Made by a program: the position numbers and the translations under genes. DNA of 64,000 nt from Sinotaia quadrata (lineage: Eukaryota > Mollusca > Gastropoda > Architaenioglossa > Viviparidae), in NCBI GenBank assembly GCA_028829895.1, contig CM054178.1, positions 71,462,835 through 71,526,834 of the forward strand, read 5' to 3'. Under the pieces are notes generated by a model. The model saw only the letters and a program-made list of their open reading frames with translations, had not been told where the DNA came from and searched no databases. Below are positions 39,481-50,540 of this stretch, in pieces; the first letter of the stretch is position 1; every line of letters begins with the position of its first letter.

Positions 39481-41400
39481 AAGATGTAAAGGATTATATA
39501 GTGTAATATTTAGAGGTTTTTAAAATGTGTAAAATGATTATATAATATTTAGAAGCTGCATCAGGATATAAAGGCAGATTCATTATTTGAGAGCCTTGTC
39601 AATATGTAAAAGGCAGATATATTTAATTATATTTAGGGGCTGCATCAGAATGTAAAAGGCAGGTCTAATACTTGGAATTTTATCAAGATGTAAAAAGTAT
39701 ATGAAATAAAAATAGCCTTATCAAGAAGGCAAAAGATATCATATTTAGTAGCTTATGAAGACATAAAAAGCAGATTTAACATTTAGTAGTCTTATCAAAA
39801 GAAATAAAAGGCAGATATGTAGGAGCTTATCAAGAAATAAAGCAGATACAATATTTAGTAGCCTTATCAAGCAGTAAAAAAGCAGATGTAACATTTAGTA
39901 GCCTTGTCAAGAGGTAAAAAGCAGATATTACATTTAGTAACCTTTTCATGAACAAAAAGGCAGAGATACTTAAATATTTCAACCATTAAAATATTATTAA
40001 AATGCAATATTTCGGATCATTTCCAAGATTTAAAATGTAATATTTAGGATTCTTAACAAGATTTAAAGTGCAAATGTAATATTTAGGAACCTTATGAAGA
40101 TTTAAAGTGCAAATGTAATATTTAGGATCCTTATAAAGATTTAAAGTGCAGATGTAATATTTAGGAGCCTTATCAGGTTTTAAAATGCAGATGTAATATT
40201 TAAAGCCTTATCAAGGAACCTTATCAAGATTTAACATGCAGATATACTATTTAGAAACCTTATTAAGATTTAAAAATGCAGATATACTATTTAGAAACCT
40301 TATTAAGATTTAAAAATGCAGATATACTATTTAGAAACCTTATTAAGATTTAAAAATGCAGATAGTTTACTATGCACGGCACCAGCTCTGAGAAGATTGT
40401 GGGAAAAGCATTGAGGTCTTGTGTCATAGGTGTCATAGGCTTTTCATCAAATCCCATTTCTTTCATACTAGCCTATTCTGAGCTAGAACATTATCGCAAT
40501 TTTGGCAATAAATTAATGAAAAATATGATACAAAAGAATTTTGATCAAACTCTATCTTTAGTAAACCTAGGGGAATCCCCTTATGTTATATTATGACTGG
40601 AAAATCCTTTGAGTGACACATTTTAAGATTAGGTCATAAAACCAATGATAAGCTTTATTAGGGCAATACTGTTAGAATTTGTGACATAATGGCTTCCAGT
40701 AAACACTGAATTTATTTGTTTGTAATGTCTTCCGTTTTAAAATCAGACCTATGATTCTTTAAACAAATTAAAGAGAAATGGTTGATAAATTCAAACTGTC
40801 TGTAACTTAGAAATGTTGAAATTTTTCATTTTGCCATTTTAGAGACACTTATCAAGATATGAACAACCAATGTAATATTTATGAGCCTTGTTAGGATGTG
40901 AAATTATATTTAGCACATTGTCAATGTGTAAAACTAAATGACAGATATAATATTTAGAATCCTTATTAAGAGATAAAAGGTATACTATAAGTGCATTATC
41001 AAGATGTAAAAGACATAAGTGGATTATCAAGATGTAAAAGGCCTAAGTGGATTATCAAGATGTAAAAGGCCTAAGTGGATTATCAAGATGTAAAAGGCAA
41101 AAGTATATTATCAAGATGTAAAAGACATGTCTCTTATCCAGATGTAAAATACTCTAGGGCTTTATCCAGCTTAATGCAGATGTAATATTTAGGAGTGTTA
41201 TCAGCATGCAAAATGTCTATAATAATATTTAGAAGCATTATTAAGCTGTAAAACACAGAGAGTGTTAATGATTCTTATCAAGATGTAAAACTACAAGACA
41301 AATGCAATATTTAGGAACAGGATCCTTTTGAAGATCTGAAAAACAGTTGTAATATTTGGGAGCCTGATTAAGAAAGCTATAAAATTTAGTGGCCTGAAGA
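39480..41400. repeat. Large degenerate tandem array, about 40-50-bp unit
   Basis: Dozens of units built on GCAGATATAATATTTAGTAG, CCTTATCAAGAT and GTAAAA. Divergence is uneven: at about 40245-40360 three copies of a roughly 41-bp unit are identical, and at about 40985-41110 a 29-bp sub-unit (GTGGATTATCAAGATGTAAA) repeats four times almost exactly. A unique stretch at about 40365-40840 interrupts the array. It lies between the convergent 3' ends of MRNIP and the sulfotransferase. Confidence 0.92.
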
Positions 41401-42331
41401 ATGCTACAATGAATCACTGGTTGTATAAAGACTGTATTTATATTATCATGGTTTAAAGTAATGAGGGTTCAGAGTTACAATGCTTAATTTTGTACTTTTT
41501 ACACACATATGCACGCATCATTATTTACATTCATACTGGTACTTTCATTGTCAAACCAGAGACTTTTTCAACCCATTTTCATCACAGAACTGAAGAGACA
41601 TACCTACATGTACAAAATATATAACATACATGTACATGATACTATTTACACAGAATGTCTATACATTACTTCAACAAACAAGCAAGCTTACCTGAAACTT
41701 TCTACTTACGAGTCTTAATTGCTGTTGTACACAACCCATAAAACTGGTGCATTAGCTCTAATCAACACAAATAATGATGACATATGTTATAAAGGGACTA
41801 CAGATTGTTTCTGGATGATGACAAACCCAGAAAGAAATATCAGGTAAACTTGTTGATCTTGGCATCATCTTTTGACCTCGTGACTCCGGTTACTTTCAGC
41901 ATGCATTTTGAATAACAAATTTATTGTGGGGTTAAATGAATATCAACGGGTTAAATGACTATGATCATCCCATAAACACATTTACGAGAAAGGAGTTAAA
42001 ATATTTTAAGTTTTGTTTATATAATAAATGCGAGCGAATTAAAATGGATATTTTTCTCAATGATTTTGCTTGCTTTGTATTTACTATTATTTTGTGGCTA
42101 AATACAAATATAAATTAAAAAATCTCATTGTATGTGACACTTCTGTCTCAATAATATACTGCCTAGTGCATTTAAAGTAGTATTATATGTTATTTGAATA
42201 GTTAGAAGTGAGTATTCATGTCTTTTTAAAGTATACTTTCTTATGTTAATTTTGTACATTTAGAAAGTTTAAGGTTTGTAGAACTGATGTCTTATTATAT
42301 CCAATTTTAATTACTGGTTATGACATTTCTT

Positions 42332-42337
42332 TTTATT
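42332..42337 (-). terminator. Candidate polyadenylation signal of the sulfotransferase
   Basis: TTTATT on the plus strand is AATAAA on the gene strand, about 380 bases after the stop codon. It is one of several possible sites in AT-rich DNA. Confidence 0.3.
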
Positions 42338-42718
42338 AATAAAGATATTCCTGAAAGGAAGAAATGTGGGCAGTTTTTTTTTATATTGGTAGTTTTAAAG
42401 GGGAACAATGTAGTATGAAGATTATCAAGCCAAGTTTTACATGGATTAGTTTTGGCACACAAATCCATTTGTCTAGAAGAAAATGAGAAAGGTGGAAAAT
42501 CATGGCTAAAATAATCAATAGTTACTGTTTGGCACATCCTGTTTACTAAATAAAAACTAGAGAATTACAACTGATGAAGATAGGTCTGATAGGAAAGTTG
42601 CTATTAAGTTTGGATTTAAAATTATTCCCCCAAAAGAACTGTCGTATGTTGTTGTTTTTTTAAAGTCATATGTAGTTTTTGTCATATTTTTTCAAAGTCT
42701 ATGGTCTCAATGCAAGAT

Positions 42719-45700
42719 TTATACATTCTCCATTAGAGACTCACGTGAAGCTAGAGATGTGTTAATGTCTCTGAGATATGACTCCCTTGGCACCTTGACA
42801 AACCCCACTGCATCATACACATCTGCGCATGCCATGTCTACAGCCCGCACATTTTTGTAACTGGTCAGCGTTCGCCACTTGTTAGCTGCAGCCCATGAAT
42901 CTTTCCTAGATGTTGAGAAATTGTGCCCATCTTTTTTGGCAGAGGTTATTCCTCTGATGTAGTTCTCGATTTTGGGGGTGAAGCTAAGTTCCAAAAAGCT
43001 ATACATTCTCTTTGCGGCCTCTACGGCATCTCTGGCGATGGTCTCATAACGTATAGTGCGAATCCTGTCTGGGTATGACTCAGATAGGAGACGGATGTTC
43101 TCAGCATCATCATTCACCATTCCGCAGAAAGACTCGGCGGCTTCCTTAATGCTGGTCTTTTGATAGGTTTTCAATATGGTCATCTCTGAGGACAGTGTTC
43201 CACGTGGGTCACGCACCAAATAGAGAACTTTCAGCTTTGGGAACTCTTCCATTAAGGGTCGTAAAATTCGGGCAGGAAACCGAATAATTTTTACTACCTG
43301 AACAAAAAATTTAACATAATTTAAGTTCAATTTTGTGATAAGCAACATATTGCATATGTCGTTTTTTTTTTCTTTAAGTTTATACTAACTGTCTGATTAA
43401 AATTATAACTATTATTATATGTTTGTAATTGCAATCATAACAACAAGTATGATTAAAATAATCCTCAAAACAAAACTCTCAGTCTTTTTATTATTGCCAA
43501 CCAAAATATTAGGAGATCAGTTAGTAGATAGATCTGACATAAGCATAGTTTGATCCAGAATCAAATTGGTGAAAGAGAAAATTACGTATTTACGTATATC
43601 TCTGGCATTTAATTTTAATTACTATACTAAAGAGTAGGCCTACACCTGGATTTCTGTATTAGACTAAAGAAAATGCTGGATTTCTGTATAATTATTAGAC
43701 TTAAAAAACAGATTTCTTTATACTTATTAGATAAAAGAACACACCTTGATTTCTTTATAATAATTATTATTTGACAGGACACAGAATTTCTTTATAATCA
43801 TTAGTTGAAAGAACACGTCTTGATTTCTTTATAATGATTAGGCTAAAGAACTTGCCTGAATTTCTTTATAATTATTAGATTAAAAAATATCTTTTACAAA
43901 AATAATTATTAGACTAAAAAACATCTGGATTTCTTTAAAAATAAACGCCTGATTTCTTTATAATTATTTTACTTAAAAAGGCACTGGATGTCTTCATTAG
44001 ACTTTTATAAAATAACACATGGATTTCTTTATAATTAATCATTCGATGAAGGAACACACCTGAATTTCTTTACTCAAGCATAGTTCCTTGAATTTCCAAA
44101 GACATCCCAAGTATTTTGGGAAATAGCCCTCTTCCTTCGGGAAATCACGGAAACACTTGTAAAACTCTATCGTGTGGTTGCGATTAAGGAACATGAAGTT
44201 GTTGAGATCGTCGGCCTTAAGATATTCGAACTGACAGGTGAGAAAGAACCGCACAATCTGGGTGGCCTCCACTGAATAATTTGCATATGTCGGGCTACCC
44301 ACCATGGCATATGGCTCTGGGTTCACAAGTTCGCCTTTTTCATTTGGTTTGGGGGCAAATTTGTCACTAAAGAAAAATAGAAGACAAATATTTTAAATTT
44401 AAGAAAAGAGGCTATAATTAAATAGTCTAATGCTAATTACCCTTGCACAGTTTACTGTGTCCTACCAATAATGATACTGTTTCAAAAATACCCATTCTAA
44501 CAGACTTCTTAATCATCTGGAAGGTGTCAACCAAACAAAATAGTTTCAGCGCATAAAATGACGTATGTTTGAAGGTTGTCAAATTGGCTGTAAAATATTT
44601 AACCGTACGTGGCGATGTGCCAAAAAATCTCTAAATTAGTTCACTCAACTTCACGAACCTCTTCACTTCTGTTTCTTTTTTTTTCTTTTCTAAACACTCA
44701 CTTTCCCAGAACGCTGAGGTCTTGAATCTGGTCGCTGCCAGTGTAGCGTATCATCGCCCGCTGCAGGGGTTCGAACACAAAGAAACTTCTTGGGTCCTGA
44801 ATGACGATGTCGGAAGTGAAGGAGGAGCCACTGCGCCCATAGCTCAAGACGATGATCTGTCGCTTATTGGTCGGATAGTTGTTAGTTTCTTGCTTGTTGT
44901 TTTCTACAGGGTAAAATAAAATTTAAAAACGCGAGTTGTTGTTTTCTACAGGGTAAAATAAAATTAAAAAGCGCGAGTTGTTAGTTTCTTGCTTGTTGTT
45001 TTCTACAGGGCAAAATAAAATTTAAAAAACGCGAGCTGATCGAATTGAGTGTTTGGTCGCAAATAAATTATACTATGTTTAGTAAGCGTATTAATTAAAG
45101 TCTGTTTAGACAGCTGCTGCAAATGAATAGGTTAAGTATGTGGCAAAGTTACCTATCCCTATGTGACGCCAGCACCACTTAGTTAATGAACATTATTATT
45201 AATTACTTAATCATCCTAAACTAATTACAAGTGATGAGAATCTTAATTTATTTTATTAATGATCCTCCAGTAGACACCACTCGTCTCACTTGGCGGATAT
45301 GCAGGCGCTGTAGATGTTTCTTCTCTTTCACAACATTAAGGCACGTCAGTAAGACTAAATCTAAGGCCCGCCAGTATGACTAAATATTCTGAATCTAAGG
45401 CTAATAATAAGGACTATCCTGAATCTAAAGTCCGTCAGTAAGACTAGCTATTTCGAATCTAAGGTCCATCAGTAAGAATATTCTGAATTTAAGGCCGTCA
45501 GTAAGACCAACTATTTTGAATCTAAGACCCATCACTAAGACTAGCTGGTGTGACTCTAATATCTGTCAGTAAGATTACTATTCTGAATCTAATGCCCAAT
45601 CAGTCAAGACAGCTTCTGAATCTAACGCCTGTTAGTCAAGACAAGCTATTCTGAATCTAATGCCCACCACTGAGAATAGCTACCACATACACATCTGCCT

Positions 45701-46403
45701 AGGATAACTCTGGCTACTCACTTTGGATGGCAGCCCTCGCCTCTGCTGCTTCTTTAATGGCTTTGCTGACATCTTTGGTGCAGTCACATGGCTGAGAGGG
45801 AACTGGTACCGAGAAAGTGACCACCTGCTGCTCTTGACCACTCTGCTCAGGACTCAGAGCTGGAACAGACGTTGCACACGTCAAAATATTATATCCCAGA
45901 CAGCAAAATGTCTCGCAGGCCTAACCACTACGTACTGCTGTCAGTGCACGACTAGGCAAATCTAGTATTGTCAGAGCATGACTTAGGCAGGTCTAACGTG
46001 TTGCTGTCAGTGTATGACTAGGCAGGCCTAGTATTGTCAGAGCATGACTTAGGCAGGTCTAACGTGTTGCTGTCCGTGTATGACGAGGCAGGCCTAGTAA
46101 TGTCAGAGCATAGGAAGGTCTAGCGTGTTGCTGTGACAAGGCCTTAATCGAAAGAACACGGTTTTATTGTAATGAAAATGCTCAGAACATGCTATTGCAC
46201 AGCGTTGAAATGAATGTGGTTACTTTTCTTCTGTCGTTGACTGAATGTATTTGGGGTGTGAAATGTGGGTGGGTAGATATACCCGTGTTTCACTTTGACT
46301 TACATCTGCCCTTCAGCCAAAGGTGTTCGCTGTACAGGATGGTGGCTGCTGCGCACATGAAGAGGGTGATTACCGCTACCTGACACAGGTTGACGCGCAT
46401 CAT
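42719..46403 (-). CDS. Golgi carbohydrate 6-O-sulfotransferase (CHST1/3-like), five exons
   Basis: On the minus strand, exons 46403-46304, 45859-45722, 44903-44702, 44366-44060 and 43297-42719 join in phase to 441 residues plus stop. Two adjacent ATGs start the protein; residues about 6-24 (LCQVAVITLFMCAAATIL) form a signal anchor, giving a type II Golgi membrane protein. The PAPS-binding motifs are present: the 5'-phosphosulfate loop YGRSGSSF (101-108) and the 3'-phosphate motif LVRDPRGTLSSE (276-287). This fits the GlcNAc/Gal/GalNAc 6-O-sulfotransferase family, which moves sulfate from PAPS to glycan or glycosaminoglycan sugars; the acceptor sugar cannot be told. An AG at 46412-46410 precedes GTGAAAATG, so a non-coding 5' exon is likely. 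Introns 1-4 all contain tandem repeats, two of which copy the adjoining splice site. Confidence 0.9.
43640..44075 (-). repeat. Tandem repeat grown from the sulfotransferase exon-4 donor
   Basis: About ten degenerate copies of a unit of roughly 35-45 bp, seen on the plus strand as GAACACACCTTGATTTCTTT then ATAATTATTAGACTAAA. The copy next to the gene reads GAACACACCTGAATTTCTTT, which is exactly the exon-4 end plus its GTGTGTTC donor in reverse complement. The intron repeat therefore contains exon bases and many donor-like GGTGTGT decoys. Confidence 0.85.
44878..45034 (-). repeat. Three tandem copies of the sulfotransferase exon-3 acceptor
   Basis: Copies at 44878-44934, 44935-44976 (about 15 bases shorter) and 44977-45034 share GTTTTCTACAGGGTAAAATA and AAAACGCGAG-type ends. 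On the gene strand each has the CCCTGTAG acceptor followed by the exon start AAAACAAC. Spacing between the three AG sites is 42 and 57 bases, both multiples of three, but the outer two run into a TAA before joining the exon. Only the site opening at 44903 gives the full protein. Confidence 0.9.
45190..45345. repeat. Dispersed repeat, copy A
   Basis: Shares AACTAATTACAAGTGATG, AATCTTAATTTAT, GACACCACT and TCTCACTTG in the same order with 56645-56810. It is a diverged interspersed element in sulfotransferase intron 2; its class is unknown. Confidence 0.75.
45330..45690. repeat. Degenerate tandem repeat, about 35-bp unit
   Basis: Roughly ten copies of GAATCTAAGGCCCGTCAGTA plus AGACTAGCTATTCT, in sulfotransferase intron 2 close to the exon-2 donor. 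I do not see donor bases inside the unit. Confidence 0.88.
45895..46130. repeat. Tandem repeat, about 64-bp unit
   Basis: About three and a half copies with GTATTGTCAGAGCATGACTT, AGGCAGGTCTAACGTGTTGC and TGTCAGTGTATGACTAGGC. It lies in sulfotransferase intron 1, just upstream of the exon-2 acceptor on the gene strand. Confidence 0.9.
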
Positions 46404-46450
46404 TTTCACCTGCGGGTACAACATAAACACATGATAAATACCAGTTATGT

Positions 46451-46532
<82 letters not shown>
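46451..46532. repeat. (CTAT)n microsatellite
   Basis: About 20 uninterrupted CTAT tetranucleotides in the likely 5' UTR intron of the sulfotransferase. Confidence 0.97.
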
Positions 46533-46533
<1 letters not shown>

Positions 46534-46539
46534 GTATGT

Positions 46540-48085
46540 GTGTCTCTTTCATCCATCTTTCATGTCGATATACACGTTTTTTAAATATTTTTTTGTAACT
46601 GACTAATATCTGGAATATGTTAGAAGTTAGTATGAATATTTCTTTCTATTTCACCTCAGAGCTTGGCACTGCCCTAATTTTGGAATTTGCAATCGCACAA
46701 CGATGAAAAATGTTTACTAATTATCCTTAAGTATCCTTGATTGTTTCGGCTTATTACGATTACCCCGGTTTGAAATTAGGCCAGACTAAGAACAGCGAAT
46801 ACAATACTTACCAATGCAAGCATGAGTATAATGTAGCTGGAACTAAGAGAAAGTCACGAACCCAAAGCTTTTACGTTAATTATTTATTTCAAATCTTTTT
46901 TTTTTATTTTTTTTTTTACATTAGTTCTAGGTGAAAATTACAGCTAGTCCATAGAATTATCTCCCCAGTATCCCAGCGACAAGCTAAGCTCAGAGCTCTA
47001 AAGTCAGTTAAAAATTCATCTTTGTGCAGCAGCGGGCCAGTGTCCATCGATCCTCCCCTGAATAAAGAACTCAATTAAACACTTTTAATATACACATCAG
47101 AGGATTTCTTGTGGGTGGTATTGGTGTACATGCTGAATCGCTCACACCTCTAACACCTTGCGTTTGTAATCAGACGACTGAAAGCGCTCTAATCTAGTCA
47201 CGGCCTCATTAGGCAATATATCAAAACACATAGCCATAAAATAAGCTTCGTATTAATCAGTTAATACACTGCTTTAGACGCGGGGTATTGCCCTATTCGG
47301 TACTGTTTCCTCCTCTCTGTGCCCTCCTCCTTCTATCTCTCCCTTTCTCTCATACTCTGCACATCACTTAGAAACAGAATAAGTAATTATTTTAATTATT
47401 AGTGTGACTGATTAATTATAAATATATTTCGCTTTAAATCCTGATAATTAACCCCATCCTCTCCCAAAATAAAAAATTAAGTAATTAATCATTATCATCT
47501 TCAGCAGCAAGTATCATCAGTATCATCATCTAAAAAATTCTCGTCGTGTCGTCCTACTTTATATTTTAAAAAGAAACTGTTTAGTAGAGAATTTGTTTAC
47601 TTTTAAGCATTTTATTAGTATTGAACTGATTTTGGAAACTCGTCAGATACTGGGTTCATTTATCGATCAGCGCAATACACGGTTGTGCATGGTTCGCGAA
47701 TAACTAACAAGAGCGGAATCCCGGTGAAGCTGAACGCAATCGATAGGGCCGATAATTCCGCAGAAGCGGCGTGACGTACGCTGCTGAACGCAGTCGGTGA
47801 TGACGCATCACTATGTAGGATATAATGCACGAATTTAATTAAAGCGCTCCGTATTGACCTGTCGACTGCCCGTTTGGGATGGTGTCTATTATTTTATTAA
47901 ATTGATTATACCAAGACTGGGATTGCAAATGATTTTTTTTTAAATAACGAACTGAGTTAATAAATTGTGTAACAGATTTGATGAATATGTTGGGTTGCTT
48001 AGGTTACAATCGTTAAACATATCTGCATTTTTCTTCTTCTTTTCTGTCTGTCTGTCTCTCTTTATCTCTCCGTACTTCATCAAAT
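46540..48085. other. Upstream region of the sulfotransferase, probable promoter area
   Basis: No coding exon seen. The stretch 47640-47870 is locally richer in GC and CpG and contains CRE/AP-1-like TGACGTAC and TGACGCATCA, so it is a candidate promoter or enhancer for the minus-strand sulfotransferase. There is no transcript evidence. Confidence 0.3.
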
Positions 48086-48087
48086 TC

Positions 48088-48088
<1 letters not shown>

Positions 48089-48148
<60 letters not shown>
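48089..48148. repeat. (TC)n microsatellite
   Basis: About 30 TC dinucleotides inside a wider pyrimidine-rich stretch (48020-48310). Frames through it are repeat artefacts. Confidence 0.96.
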
Positions 48149-48150
<2 letters not shown>

Positions 48151-48319
48151 CTTTTTTCCTTTTTTAAATCTAGTTTCATTCCTCTTTTTTTCCCTCATCT
48201 CACCCCAAACCCTGCCGTCTCTTATTTCTCCGCCTTTTCAACCACCATCCTCATTTCTTTATCTTCTCTTATTCTTTGTTCTCTCTCTCTCCCCTCTCCT
48301 CCTCCATTCTTGAACAGGA

Positions 48320-49450
48320 ATTAGTGATTTTTGGTGAATAAGTGTCTTGAGAGCGAACATGTATCTTTCGCAAATTACTGTCTTGAGCGTGAATGAGTGA
48401 TTTTTGTGTGAATTAGTGTCTTGAGCGTGAATTATTGTCTTTTGCGTGAATTAGTGTCTTTTGCACGAATTACTACTGTCTTGAGCGTGAATTCGTGTCT
48501 TGAGCGTGAATTAGTGTCTTGAGCGTGAATTATTGTCTTTTGCGTGAATTAGTGTCTTTTGCACGAATTACTACTGTCTTGAGCGTGAATTAGTGTCTTT
48601 TTTGTGAATTAGCATATTTTGCGTGAATTAGTGTCTTGAGCGTGAATTAGTGTCTTGGGAGGTAATTAGTGCTGTGAAAGTGAATTAATATCTTGAAAGT
48701 AAATAAATATCGTGAGATCGAATTAGTGTCTTGAAACGAGTTAGTGTCTTGAGAGCGAATTAATGTCTTGAAAGTGAATTAGTTGTGTATTGAAAGCGAA
48801 TTAGTGTGTTGAGAGTGAATTTAATGTATATTGAAAGTGAATTAGTGTGTTAAGAGTGAATTAGTGTCTTGAAAGTGAATTTAATATGTATCGAAAATGA
48901 AATAGTGTGTTCAGAGTGAATTAGTGTCTTAAGAGTGAATTGAAAGTGAATTAGTGTCTTGAGAGTGAATTAGTTTCTTGCAATTGAATTTTATTAGTGT
49001 CTTGGAATTGAATTATTACCTTGAGAGTGAATTAGTGTCTTGCAATTTAATTATTATTGTTTTGAAATTTAATTATTATTATCTTGAAATTGAATTAGTA
49101 TTTTGAGAGTGAATTAGTGTCTTGAAAGTAAATTAGTGTTTTAAAAGTGAATTTGTGTCTTGAAACTGAATTAATATATTGAAAATGAATTAGTGTCTTG
49201 AGAGTGAACTAGTGTCTTGAAAGTGAATTAGTGGTCTTGAATGCGAATTAGTGTTTTAAGTGAATTAGTGTCTTAAAAGTTAATTAGTGGTCTTGAAAGT
49301 GAATTAATGTCTTAAAAGTGAATTAGTAGTCTTGAAAGTGGAGTTTGTCTTGAAAGTGAATGAGTGTGTTGAGAGTGAATTAGTGCCTTGAAAATGATTT
49401 AATATCTTGAAAGTGAATTAATGTCTTGAAACTGAATTGGTGTCTTGGAA
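48320..49450. repeat. Long degenerate tandem array, about 20-bp unit
   Basis: More than 45 copies of GTGAATTAGTGTCTTGAGA with variants (GCGTGAATTA, AAAGTGAATTAG, TTTTGCGTG). The left end has GAGCGTGAA-type units with a higher-order repeat (ATTATTGTCTTTTGCGTGAA, then GCACGAATTACTACTG, seen twice about 110 bases apart); the right end has AAAGTGAATTA-type units. No unit is a multiple-of-three coding repeat. Confidence 0.95.
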
Positions 49451-50050
49451 ATGAATCATATAAACTCAGAGACAGGATAAACATTAAGATTTAGACCAGT
49501 TTTCTGTCGGCCCGTGTAATCATAAATTGAACACAATCCATGGCTGGGTTTAACATGGTTCAATCCCGGTTCAAAATACCGCTCCCTTCATTTCCAAGTG
49601 GTGTTTTTATTTTTTCTGTCTCTATGTTATAAATTGGATAAGATGATAAAGGTAGTTTCGTGTGCCACAGATTGCGTGTTTTCAAAAATAAAAAAACCAC
49701 GCCCTTTTTCATAACTTTATGCACCCCCGCTCTTTTATCTAGAACTTACATCTCTTTCTTGGAGTCACCTAGTTAATAAAGATGAGTGTTTGACGTGTTT
49801 GAGTGCATCTGCGCGCGCTTTTTGGTGGCACTGTCGCCATGCACTGAGCGTGTTCACACAGAAGTTATTGTAAAGAAAAGGTAACACTGATGGATATTGT
49901 TTACTTATTTAATTTAATTTTAGTTTTTAATTCTCCAAACACCAAACTGTCACTAACGAGAGGTTTAAAATTATATTACCGGTATGTACCTTCTACACCA
50001 GAGACACAGCGACACCTACTTCCGCCTTGAACGTTGACGTTATTGTGATT

Positions 50051-50070
50051 AGTGTGTGTGTGTGTGTGTG
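50051..50070. repeat. (TG)n microsatellite
   Basis: Ten TG dinucleotides. A CA run of similar size lies at 51124-51143. Confidence 0.9.
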
Positions 50071-50224
50071 GGATTAGAGGGCACAACAAAGTTTTAATAT
50101 TCGAATTTAATATATTTGGTGAAAAGATGATTTCAGTTTAACTATAAAGTGCTTTCAGTGAATAAATATATATTCAAACGAATGTCCTATTAGTAAATGT
50201 TGCGCCTCTAACGCAGATCCTTAA

Positions 50225-50540
50225 AGAAATCGTTTCTTGGAGTAAACTCACCTAACAGAGATTGGCTAGTAGAGTACAATGGTTAGAGATCTTGCTGGAG
50301 TTAACTGTTATCAGAGATTAGCTAATGAAGTTCGCCGGTTACTATAGATTGATGGAGTTCACTGTTATCAGAGATTAGCTAAAAAGTTCGCTGATTAATA
50401 CAGAACCAGTTGATGAAGTTCACTAGTTAATGGAAATCAACTGTTGGTGCACACTCCTTAGTTAGCAGACATCATTTGTTGCAGTTCACTGGTTAATGGA
50501 TAGAAATTGTGTGCAGAAAATAAAGATTAATTGTTAGAGT
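50225..50540. repeat. Degenerate tandem repeat, about 45-bp unit
   Basis: Loose copies of GTTCACTGTTATCAGAGATT plus AGCTAATGAAGTTCG recur from about 50255 to 50500, upstream of the syntrophin start. Confidence 0.7.

Noticed and set aside
40245..41110. CRISPR-like regular direct repeats
   Set aside because: Units abut with no unique equal-length spacers and the context is eukaryotic, so these are ordinary minisatellites.
44722..44919. Plus-strand 65-residue frame
   Set aside because: It is antisense to sulfotransferase exon 3, which has the PAPS-binding motif and fitting splice phases.
46323..46598. Frame with Ile-Tyr-Leu-Ser repeats
   Set aside because: It is antisense to sulfotransferase exon 1 and then runs through the CTAT microsatellite.
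47940..48324. Arg-Glu and Ser-Leu polymer frames
   Set aside because: They are translations of the (TC)n microsatellite and neighbouring pyrimidine-rich DNA.
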